64,000 nt of DNA. Origin: Shinella sumterensis. Its GTDB lineage: Bacteria > Pseudomonadota > Alphaproteobacteria > Rhizobiales > Rhizobiaceae. The notes below the pieces were generated by a model, which saw only the letters and a list, made by a program, of their open reading frames with translations, ran no database searches and had not been told where the DNA came from. This document shows, piece after piece, positions 36,396-43,957 of the stretch. Every line of letters begins with the position of its first letter. The stretch's first letter is position 1. Position numbers and translations under genes: made by a program. Location of the stretch: the NCBI RefSeq assembly GCF_004514425.2, contig NZ_MYFN02000003.1, positions 335,014-399,013 on the forward strand, given 5' to 3'.

Positions 36396-37109
36396 TCAGA
36401 CCGAGCCCAGCGGCCCCTGATGCACGACGATGCGCGCGTGATAGGGCACGCGCTTGTAGAGATCGATCACGTCCTGGTTGACCAGCCGCACGCAACCCGA
36501 CGAGGTCGCCTTGCCGATCGATTTCCATTCCGGCGAGCCGTGCAGGCGGTAGAGCGTGTCCTTCCCGTCCTGGAAGATATAGAGCGCCCGCGCGCCGAGC
36601 GGGTTCTTGATACCGGGATCCATGCCGCCGTTCTCGACGGAATACCGGGCAAGGCTCGGCGTGCGCGCGATCATGTCGGCCGGCACCTTCCAGCGCGGCC
36701 AGGGCTGGCGCCAATGGATGATGCCCTCGCCCTCCCAGGCAAAGCCGTCGCGGCCGATGCCGACGCCGTAACGCATCGCCGTGCCGCCGGGCTCGACCAG
36801 GTAGAGGAAGCGGCCGGGCGTATCCACGACCACGGTGCCCGGTGCTTCGCCGGTCGGATCCTTCACGCGCTGGCGATAGTATTTCGGGTCGATCTCCTTG
36901 TAGGGGATCGCGGGAATGAGATGCCCGCCATCCTCGACGGCCGCATAGCGCGCGGCAAGCTCCTCGTCCGTCGCCGGGACGATCGGGTAGCTGACCTTCT
37001 GCGGAACGGGCACGTTCTTCACGCCGCCTTGCGTGGTTGCGCACCCCGCCAGCGTCGCTGCAGCCCCCATGAGGAAGGCCCTGCGCGAGAAGACACCGAT
37101 CTCAGACAT
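36396..37109 (-). CDS. L,D-transpeptidase (YkuD), lipoprotein or Tat-anchored
   Basis: 237 aa from the ATG at 37109 (AGGAG 12 bases upstream, a long spacing; start moderately certain). 'SRRAFLMGAAATLAGCATT' combines twin Arg with the lipobox LAGC (Cys23), typical of rhizobial L,D-transpeptidases. The catalytic domain has 'LYRLHGSPEW' (His) and 'KATSSGCVRLVNQDV' with nucleophile Cys near 206. The 'PGTVVVDTPGRFLYLVEPGG' strand opens the domain. It crosslinks peptidoglycan 3-3 or attaches proteins to it. Convergent with the PotD-like gene and 153 bases downstream of a GH25 gene. Confidence 0.92.
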   Translation of the reverse strand: MSEIGVFSRRAFLMGAAATLAGCATTQGGVKNVPVPQKVSYPIVPATDEELAARYAAVEDGGHLIPAIPYKEIDPKYYRQRVKDPTGEAPGTVVVDTPGRFLYLVEPGGTAMRYGVGIGRDGFAWEGEGIIHWRQPWPRWKVPADMIARTPSLARYSVENGGMDPGIKNPLGARALYIFQDGKDTLYRLHGSPEWKSIGKATSSGCVRLVNQDVIDLYKRVPYHARIVVHQGPLGSV

Positions 37110-37262
37110 TTCTGGAAACAACTCCTGCAAATCCCGTATGGATGCAGGATCGCTAGCCAACGGCGATGCCGGCGGCAAGCGATTGGAAGATCACATCTTC
37201 GGGATGCACAGCGTTACCGTCGCCGCCGTTGCCGTGACGACACGGCAGCGGCCGCAAAACGC

Positions 37263-38288
37263 TCAGGTCGACTGGCCGGCAAGCCAGTTGTGCCAGTCGT
37301 TCTCGCTGCCGACGAAGACGTTGAGATCGATCTTGCCGCTCACCCCGTGCGACAGGCCCGAGCCGGAGTACTGCCAGAACAGCCAGCGGCGGTTCGGGTA
37401 ACGAACCGACGGATGGGCGGCGACCGAGCGCAGCCAGAACGGATATTCCTTCAGCTCGCCCGACAGGTTGTCGGCGTAGAAGTCCGGCGCGGTATAGATG
37501 ATCGGCCGCTTGCCGTAATGCCGCTCCAGCCGCTCGGCGAAGACGCGGATCTTCTCGACATACTGCGCGCGCGTCAGGCGGCGCTTGCACTTCGATTCAC
37601 CGTTGTATTCGGCATCGATGACGGGCGGCAGCGCGTCCGGGTCCTTCGGCACGTTGCGGATGAACCAGTCCGCCTGCTCGCTGGCCACGCGGCACCAGTA
37701 GAAGAAGTGATAGGCGCCGCGGCGGATGCCCGCCTCCTTGGCGGCGCGCCAGTTGTGACGGAACATCGGGTCGGTGTGGTCACCGCCGTCGGTGGCCTTG
37801 ATGAAGGCGAAGTTGGCGCCCTGCGTGCGCAGCTTCACCCAGTCGATATCGCCCTGCCAGCGCGAAACGTCGACACCATGGACCTGGTAGTGCTTGGGCG
37901 CGCGCTTGCCGAAATTGATCGGCTTGGCGTCCCGGAACTGCTGGCTGTAGATGCGCGAGCGCTTGCCCAACGTCCCGATGGACGGCATCTCGGCCGTTAC
38001 CGCGCCCTCTTCGGGACGCGCGGTGGGACGCACCGCTTTCTCGGCAACGGCTTCGAAGGCATGGGTTTCCGGCACTGGCCCGGCCCATGCGAGCATTTCG
38101 CTGGCACCTTCGGCCTTCACCTTGCCCTGGCCGACCGCCACTTCCGGCACAGGCCCGGTCGCCTTGACCGAACTCGTCGTCTCGCGCGACGGCTTGATGG
38201 ACAGGACCGTTTCGGGACCTGCGCTCGACGCGCAGCCCGCCAGGGTAACACAGCCAAGGAGGGCCGCCGTAAGGATCGAAAGACGCAT
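37263..38288 (-). CDS. GH25 family muramidase lipoprotein, paralogue 2
   Basis: 341 aa from the ATG at 38288; a GTG 12 bases upstream is an alternative. Signal peptide ends in lipobox 'VTLAGC' (Cys near 19). A low-complexity linker of about 110 residues (rich in Pro, Glu, Ala, Thr) spaces the C-terminal GH25 domain from the membrane. That domain has 'HGVDVSRWQGDIDW', 'FIKATDGGDH' and 'VIDAEYNGESKCK', the same acidic cluster as in the 544-1323 paralogue except Glu to Asp in the second motif. 'ADWFIRNVPKDPDALPPV' is shared with the first copy, so the two descend from one duplication. Confidence 0.9.
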   Translation of the reverse strand: MRLSILTAALLGCVTLAGCASSAGPETVLSIKPSRETTSSVKATGPVPEVAVGQGKVKAEGASEMLAWAGPVPETHAFEAVAEKAVRPTARPEEGAVTAEMPSIGTLGKRSRIYSQQFRDAKPINFGKRAPKHYQVHGVDVSRWQGDIDWVKLRTQGANFAFIKATDGGDHTDPMFRHNWRAAKEAGIRRGAYHFFYWCRVASEQADWFIRNVPKDPDALPPVIDAEYNGESKCKRRLTRAQYVEKIRVFAERLERHYGKRPIIYTAPDFYADNLSGELKEYPFWLRSVAAHPSVRYPNRRWLFWQYSGSGLSHGVSGKIDLNVFVGSENDWHNWLAGQST

Positions 38289-38389
38289 AGGCACTCGCAC
38301 GCAAAACTAACCGGAGCCCGCCCTCTCGCTGCAGGGACGGAATTACTAACGGAAGATTACCGCGAAATGTTAAATGCAACGTTTACAGC

Positions 38390-38409
38390 TGACTGAGACA
38401 TTTCAGTCA
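38390..38409. repeat. Inverted repeat downstream of the ergothioneine operon
   Basis: TGACTGA (38390-38396) and TCAGTCA (38403-38409) around 6 bases. It lies between the GH25 start and the urocanase-like stop, so it could be an operator for the GH25 gene or a weak terminator. Confidence 0.45.
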
Positions 38410-38412
38410 CTT

Positions 38413-38432
38413 AAGGCGGAATGCCTCGCCTT
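38413..38432 (-). terminator. Possible terminator of the ergothioneine operon
   Basis: Stem AAGGCG/CGCCTT (38413-38418 with 38427-38432) with a nested AGGC/GCCT option, 61 bases past the last stop. The T run on the minus strand is weak. Confidence 0.4.
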
Positions 38433-38493
38433 TTCTGACAATTGTTATTAATCCCTCGAAACAGCCTGAAGGCCGCGAAGCAGACATGCCAAA

Positions 38494-40155
38494 TCATCCC
38501 GGCGCGATATGGCCGATGCCCTTCCGCTTGATCTCGTCGAACGACTCGTCATAGCCCGCATCTGCGTAGCGGATCACGCCGAGCGACGTGTCGTTGGTCA
38601 GGGCGTGTTCGAGGCGTTCGGCCCCGCCGTCCGTTCCGTCCGCCACCAGCGTCACGCCGCAGCTCGTCATATAGCCGGCATAGCCTCCACCGCCGGAATG
38701 CACGACGACGAGATCGGCCATGGACGAGCAGAGCAGCATGGCATCGAGCAACGGCCAGTCGGCGATGGCGTCGGAGCCGTCCTTCATGCGTTCCGTCATG
38801 ATGTTGGGATGCGCCATGGCGCCGGCATCGAGATGGTCGCGCGAAAAGGCGATCGGCCCCTTCAGCTCGCCCGCGGCGACCAGCGTGTTGACCGCCAAGG
38901 CCAGAGCGGTGCGCTCGCCGTGCCCCAGCCAGGCGATGCGCGCCGGCAGACCTTCGAAGGGGATATTCTCGCGCGCAAGGCGGATCCAGTTGGTGACGAT
39001 CGAATTGTCCGGGAACATCTCCAGCACGAGATCGTCGATACGCGCGATATCGCTCTCCTCGCCCGAGAGCGCCATCCAGCGGAACGGACCGATGGCGCGC
39101 GCAAACAGCGGACGCAGATAGGCTTCCGTGAAGATCGGGATGTCGAAGGCATCGGCCACACCGCCTTCCCGCGCCTGCGTGCGGATGAGGTTGCCGTTGT
39201 CGAAGACCTCCGAGCCCCTTTTCTGGAATTCCAGCATGGCCGAGACATGCTCGACGATCGAGGCCCGGCTTGCCACCATCAGCTGCCCCTGCCCGTCGTC
39301 GCGCAGGCCCTTCACCTGGTCGAGGCTCATGCCCTTCGGCACATAACCGTAGACGAGGTCATGCGCCGAGGTCTGGTCGGTAACGATGTCGGGCACGATG
39401 CCGCGCCGCGCGATTTCGGGGTAGACCTCCGCCGCATTGCCGACGAGGCCGATGGAGGTGGCGCGCTTTTCCTTCACCGCCGCATCGATCATGGCGAGCG
39501 CCGTATCGAGATCCGGCGCGATATGTTCGAGATAGCCGACCGCCTTGCGTGCCGCCGCCCGTGCCGGGTCGATGTCGACGCAGAGGATGGCGGCCCCGGC
39601 CATGCGGCCGGCAAGCGGCTGCGCACCGCCCATGCCGCCAAGCCCGGCCGTCAGGATGAAACGGCCGGCAAGACTGCCGCCGAAGCGCTTTTCGGCAATG
39701 CGCATGAAGATTTCATAGGTGCCCTGGATGACGCCCTGGCTGCCGATATACTGCCAGGCGCCGGCCGTCAGCCCACCCCAGCAGATCAGCCCCTTGCGCT
39801 GGAGCTCGTAGAACACTTCCGCCTTCGCCCACTGCCCGACGATGTTGCAGTTCGCCATGATGACGAGCGGCGCCTTGGCATGGGTCTTGAGCAGTCCGAC
39901 CGGCTTGCCGGACTGGATGACCAGCGTCTGGTCCTCCTCCATCTCGCTCAGCGCCTTGACGATGGCTCTGTGCGCCGCCCAGTTGCGCGCCGCCTTGCCG
40001 AGCGCGGCATAGACGATGAGATTGTCCGGGTCCTCGCCGACCGACAGCACGTTTTCGAGCAGCCGCAGCAACCCCTCCTGCCGCCAGCCCTTGGCGCGCA
40101 GCACGGGGCCCGACGGGATGGGGTAGTTCGGGTGGCGTGGATTCGGCTTCGGCAT
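38494..40155 (-). CDS. Urocanase-family protein, probable thiourocanate hydratase
   Basis: 553 aa, the length of HutU, with AGGAG before the ATG. The family NAD+-binding core is present ('LTAGLGGMGGAQPLAGRMAG', 'VDIDPARAAARKAVGYL', 'VLTNDTSLGVIRYADAGYD'-like C-terminus). The urocanase active-site signature F-Q-G-L-P-x-R-I-C-W appears as 'FEGLPARIAW' (400-409), so the signature Cys is Ala408. True urocanases conserve that Cys. With the ergothionase-like, DUF917, hydantoinase and carbamoylase genes alongside, the likely step is hydration of thiourocanate to the thiohydantoin of propionate, not histidine breakdown. Last gene of a five-gene operon. Confidence 0.82.
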   Translation of the reverse strand: MPKPNPRHPNYPIPSGPVLRAKGWRQEGLLRLLENVLSVGEDPDNLIVYAALGKAARNWAAHRAIVKALSEMEEDQTLVIQSGKPVGLLKTHAKAPLVIMANCNIVGQWAKAEVFYELQRKGLICWGGLTAGAWQYIGSQGVIQGTYEIFMRIAEKRFGGSLAGRFILTAGLGGMGGAQPLAGRMAGAAILCVDIDPARAAARKAVGYLEHIAPDLDTALAMIDAAVKEKRATSIGLVGNAAEVYPEIARRGIVPDIVTDQTSAHDLVYGYVPKGMSLDQVKGLRDDGQGQLMVASRASIVEHVSAMLEFQKRGSEVFDNGNLIRTQAREGGVADAFDIPIFTEAYLRPLFARAIGPFRWMALSGEESDIARIDDLVLEMFPDNSIVTNWIRLARENIPFEGLPARIAWLGHGERTALALAVNTLVAAGELKGPIAFSRDHLDAGAMAHPNIMTERMKDGSDAIADWPLLDAMLLCSSMADLVVVHSGGGGYAGYMTSCGVTLVADGTDGGAERLEHALTNDTSLGVIRYADAGYDESFDEIKRKGIGHIAPG

Positions 40156-40200
40156 GGGTGTCTCCTCATATGTTCGTGCGGAGGCTTACCCCCTCTTCTC

Positions 40201-41298
40201 TCAAACCACCGTCTCCAGCGCATACCGCGCCAGCTCGATCCCCATCGCCTTCTCCACCGAGGGATAGACCGTGGGATCCAGCACGCTCGATGCGAGCGGG
40301 ATGATCGACTTCGGCACATGCAGCACGAAGACCGTCATGCCGACCTCGAGCTGCCCGACGCTCAGCGGCTCTCCTTCGGGCGACAGCGTGGTGATGACAT
40401 CGGGGAAGGTCGCAAGCCGTGTCCCGTCGGCGGATTCCACCGCCATGTATTCGTTCATCACATGCAGCACGGAAGCCGTGTCGCCCTTGCCGAGCGTCAC
40501 CGTGCCGATGTCGAAGGCCTCCTTCGTGTAGACCACGGATTTGTCGGTGATCGTGCCCTCGGTCAGGATCGCGCCGCCCGTCGTCTTCACGATGGCGTCG
40601 ATGATCGCCGCCCCGCCCCGGCCTTCCGCCGCCAGGATCGCCTCGCCCAGTTTCAGCGCGAGCGAGATGCCGCCGAGCGCCGCGTTCCTGCGGACATAGG
40701 ACGCCCGCAGCGGGTTGCGGCACGAGGCGATGAAGCCGCCCGACATGTCGGAGGCCGTGCGCAGGATCGGCGAGACCTTCGCGGTGGCGCCGCGCACGAC
40801 GAGTTCGATATAGCGGTTCTCGTCACGATTGCCGCCAACGGCGGTCTGGATCATCTGCTCGGGCGAGCCGGCCATGCCGATCGAGCCCATGTCGCCGGTC
40901 GGATGCGCGCGCATGTCGCCCACGGCATCCAGCACCTTCGTGCCGAGGATGGCAGACGGCAGCCAGCCGTTCAGCGTCGATGACTTGCCGTTCTGCCCCA
41001 CCATCAGCGCAGCGACCTTCTCGCCGAGCGCGTCCTGAAGCAGCTCCACCGCCTTGACGTAATCGACGCCGCGCATTTCCCACGGCGTGGTCGAGGCCGG
41101 CGCGCCGATGGCCGCGGCCGTCGCCACCCAGTCATCGTCGGAGAGTTCGTCGATGGACACCAGTTCCGGCTTGCCGATGGAAACCGCAGCATGGCCCAGC
41201 ATGCGCCCATGGTCGGCCCAGCCGCCACCGCCGGCGGCATAGACCGAGCCGCCCCGGACAGCCGCCTCGACGTCTTTTTCCTTTAAAATCCGGCCCAT
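40201..41298 (-). CDS. DUF917 / S-Me-THD family protein, probable thiohydantoin desulfurase
   Basis: 365 aa. The N-terminal 'GSVYAAGGGGWADHGRML' and 'AAIGAPASTTPWEMRGVDYVKA' with 'MVGQNGKSSTLNGWL' match the DUF917 family, whose domain is now named for S-methyl-thiohydantoin desulfurase. In ergothioneine breakdown a desulfhydrase converts 3-(5-oxo-2-thioxoimidazolidin-4-yl)propionate to hydantoin-5-propionate plus H2S, and this gene occupies exactly that slot. No catalytic residue is assigned by me; His, Asp and Cys ('FIASCRNPLRAS') candidates are present. Its ATG overlaps the carbamoylase stop by one base (TAATG). Confidence 0.75.
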   Translation of the reverse strand: MGRILKEKDVEAAVRGGSVYAAGGGGWADHGRMLGHAAVSIGKPELVSIDELSDDDWVATAAAIGAPASTTPWEMRGVDYVKAVELLQDALGEKVAALMVGQNGKSSTLNGWLPSAILGTKVLDAVGDMRAHPTGDMGSIGMAGSPEQMIQTAVGGNRDENRYIELVVRGATAKVSPILRTASDMSGGFIASCRNPLRASYVRRNAALGGISLALKLGEAILAAEGRGGAAIIDAIVKTTGGAILTEGTITDKSVVYTKEAFDIGTVTLGKGDTASVLHVMNEYMAVESADGTRLATFPDVITTLSPEGEPLSVGQLEVGMTVFVLHVPKSIIPLASSVLDPTVYPSVEKAMGIELARYALETVV

Positions 41299-42566
41299 TA
41301 GGCGTTCTCCTGAATCAGTTTCTCATCCAGCTGAATCACTGCGTTAAAAAGCACCGCCGCGCCGAGCGCGATGTCGTCGATCTCGGCGAATTCCTCCGGC
41401 GCGTGGCTGCGCCCGCCGAGGCACGGCACGAAGATCATCGCGGCCCGCGTCACCTTCGCCATGAAGGCCGTGTCGTGTCCCGCGCCGGAGGCCATGCGGC
41501 GATGCCCGGCACCGACCGCCTCGCAGGCGGCGTCCAGCACATCGAGCAGCAGCGGGTCGCCGGGTGTCGGCATGTTGTCGGAGAGACGCCGCGGCGCAGC
41601 GATGACCGTGCCCGTCTCCCGCGCGATCTGTTCGGCGAGCTGGTCCACGGAGGCGGCGAACACATCCATGGTCGTACGCTCTTCGGCGCGCGCGTCGATC
41701 AGCAGGCGCGCCCGCGACGGCACGACATTGGCGGCATTCGGCTCGATGGAAAATTCGCCTACGGTCGCGGTGAAATGGCTTGGCCCTTCGGAGAACGATC
41801 TGGCCAGCGCCTCGATGCCCGTCACGAGCCGGGCGGCCGCCGCCAGCGCATCCGCCCGCGCGCCCATCGGCGTCGTGCCGGCATGGTCGGCGCGGCCTTC
41901 GACGATGACCTCGATGCGCGTGATCCCGGCAATCGCCGTCACCACGCCGATGTCGAGCTTTTCCCTCTCCAGCACCGGGCCCTGCTCGATATGCAGCTCA
42001 AGGAAGGCCGCGATGTCCCGGCGCGCTTCCGCGGTAATGCGCGTGGGATCGCCACCGACATCGCGGATGCCCTGCGCCAGTGTCAGCCCGCCGGTCTCGC
42101 GCTCCAGCCAGTCCTCCGGCAGCACGCCGGCCATGCCGCGGCTGCCGATACAGGAAACGCCGAAAACGGAGACTTCCTCGGCAAGGAAATCCACCACCTC
42201 CAGGTCGTGGTCGAGTTCGATGCCCTGATCGGCCAGCGCGCGCGCCACTTCCAGCGCCACCGCGACGCCGGCGATGCCGTCATAGCGTCCGCCATCCGGC
42301 ACCGTGTCGGAATGCGAGCCGAGCATGATGGTGCCGCGACCGGGCGCGCGGCCCGGCCGGCGGCCGACGAGATTGCCCGCCGCGTCGATCCGCGTTTCGA
42401 GCCCCGCGGCGCGGAACGCGCCTTCGAGAAAATCCCGCCCTGCCGGGAACAGAGCGGTAAAGGCACGCCGCGTATAGGGCCGTCCCGGATCGGTGAGCCG
42501 GGCAAGCCCGTCGATCACATCAGCGATGCGCGCGGGATCGACCGGCAGATTGGTTGAACGGGCCAT
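41298..42566 (-). CDS. N-carbamoyl-L-amino-acid hydrolase (M20 / allantoate amidohydrolase family)
   Basis: 422 aa from the ATG at 42566, two bases after the hydantoinase stop. M20-family dinuclear metal enzyme: 'MLGSHSDTVPDGGRYDGIAGV' in parts gives the first His and Asp, 'DFLAEEVSVFGVSCIGSRGM' the Glu pair, 'FLELHIEQGPVLEREKLDIG' the His, and 'RRMASGAGHDTAFMAK' the late His. 'GRADHAGTTPMGARADAL' is the dimer-interface His motif of carbamoylases. It would release L-glutamate, CO2 and NH3 from N-carbamoyl-L-glutamate as the final step of the pathway. Ureidoglycolate or allantoate activity is a less likely alternative given its neighbours. Confidence 0.88.
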   Translation of the reverse strand: MARSTNLPVDPARIADVIDGLARLTDPGRPYTRRAFTALFPAGRDFLEGAFRAAGLETRIDAAGNLVGRRPGRAPGRGTIMLGSHSDTVPDGGRYDGIAGVAVALEVARALADQGIELDHDLEVVDFLAEEVSVFGVSCIGSRGMAGVLPEDWLERETGGLTLAQGIRDVGGDPTRITAEARRDIAAFLELHIEQGPVLEREKLDIGVVTAIAGITRIEVIVEGRADHAGTTPMGARADALAAAARLVTGIEALARSFSEGPSHFTATVGEFSIEPNAANVVPSRARLLIDARAEERTTMDVFAASVDQLAEQIARETGTVIAAPRRLSDNMPTPGDPLLLDVLDAACEAVGAGHRRMASGAGHDTAFMAKVTRAAMIFVPCLGGRSHAPEEFAEIDDIALGAAVLFNAVIQLDEKLIQENA

Positions 42567-42568
42567 CG

Positions 42569-43945
42569 TCAGCTTCCCGTGGAAACGAGCGTCGGCAGCG
42601 GCCGAACGAAAGCGCCGGTGCCGGGTTCGGCGAGCACCTTCGTGCCGTCGAAGGCGAGTTTCCCGCGCAGATAGGTGCCCGAGACCCGCCACGGCAGGCG
42701 GATGCCGTTATAGGGCGACCACCCCACGACATTGTTGCCGCTCGCGGCCGCATCATAGGTATAGGGCTCCGGCGTCAGCACCGTGATGTCGGCGTCCTTG
42801 CCGGCTTCCAGCGCCCCCTTTGCATGGTCGAGGCGGAAGTGCCGGGCCGGGTTCAGCGCCATCAGTTCGGCGGCGCGCGTCAGCGGTATGCCGCGCTCCA
42901 GCGCGCCCTTGACGAAGAGCGGCACCATGACCTCCAGCCCCGGCACGCCGGAGGCATTGGCCAGCATGTCCGGGTTGGTCTTGCGGTCCTCCGACCAGCT
43001 GACATGATCCGTCGACACCAGCGTGACATTGCCTTCCGCGACATGCCTCCAGAGCTTTTCCACCTCGGCGCGCGGGCGGATCGGCGGGTTGATCTTCGCC
43101 TTGCCGCCGAGCCGGGCCACGTCGTTCTCTTCATCGAGCGTCAGATAGTGGATGCAGCACTCGATGGTCGCGCGAAAACCCTGCGCACGATAGGCGCTAG
43201 CGATCTCGTAACCGCGGCCGAGCGAGCAATGCACGACATGCGCCGGGCACCCGGTCTGCGCGCCCGTCTCGTAGATCTGGTTGGAGGCGAGCAGTTCCGT
43301 CAGCGGCGGACGCGACAGGCCATGCGCACGGTAATCCGTGATGCCCGCCGCCTTGACCTTCGCGATGGCCGCCCGCACCGCCTCGTCGTCCTCGTTGTGT
43401 ACGCCGGCCGTCAGTCCCGTCGGAGCGATGGCGCGGAAGCAGTCTTCGAGCAGCGCGGCGGGAATGCGCGGAAAACGCTTCGGATCCGTGCCGAAGGTCG
43501 AGAACTTGAAGGCCGCGACACCCGCCTCGACCATCTCTTCAATGCGGGCCGGCCCCTCCTCGGGATCGACGGTGCCATAGAGCGCGAAATCGACGCGCGC
43601 CTGCGGCGATGCATGATCGACCTTGATCTTCACCGCTTCGGCCGAGCAGACGAGGTTGCCCTCGTCATAGGGCATGTCGACGATGGTGGTGACGCCGCCG
43701 GCCGCCGCCGAACGCGTCGACCAGATGAAATCCTCCTGGTCTTTCTGCGAGAGCGAATGGACCTGCGCATCGATGGCGCCGGGCAGGATCAGCGCGCCCG
43801 AGAGGTCGTGCCGCTCTTTCGCCGCCGGCATGGCGCCCTGTCCCACATGCACCACCTTGCCGTCGCGGACCGCGACATGGCCGCCGTCGACGATGCGGTC
43901 CGCCAGGACGACGGTGCCTTTCACAACGAGATCGAAATCGGCCAT
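42569..43945 (-). CDS. Dihydropyrimidinase/hydantoinase-family amidohydrolase
   Basis: 458 aa. Cyclic amidohydrolase with Lys147 ('AAFKFSTFG', carbamylated Lys), His183 ('GVHNEDDE'), His239 ('HVVHCSLG') and Asp313 ('VSTDHVSW') as metal ligands. The first motif is 'GAIDAQVH': Gln61 in place of the first His of H-x-H, a change also seen in some dihydroorotase-like proteins. The expected reaction in this operon is ring opening of hydantoin-5-propionate to N-carbamoyl-glutamate. It ends 2 bases before the carbamoylase start, a classic hydantoinase-carbamoylase pair. Confidence 0.88.
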   Translation of the reverse strand: MADFDLVVKGTVVLADRIVDGGHVAVRDGKVVHVGQGAMPAAKERHDLSGALILPGAIDAQVHSLSQKDQEDFIWSTRSAAAGGVTTIVDMPYDEGNLVCSAEAVKIKVDHASPQARVDFALYGTVDPEEGPARIEEMVEAGVAAFKFSTFGTDPKRFPRIPAALLEDCFRAIAPTGLTAGVHNEDDEAVRAAIAKVKAAGITDYRAHGLSRPPLTELLASNQIYETGAQTGCPAHVVHCSLGRGYEIASAYRAQGFRATIECCIHYLTLDEENDVARLGGKAKINPPIRPRAEVEKLWRHVAEGNVTLVSTDHVSWSEDRKTNPDMLANASGVPGLEVMVPLFVKGALERGIPLTRAAELMALNPARHFRLDHAKGALEAGKDADITVLTPEPYTYDAAASGNNVVGWSPYNGIRLPWRVSGTYLRGKLAFDGTKVLAEPGTGAFVRPLPTLVSTGS

Positions 43946-43957
43946 GTCGTGTCTCCG

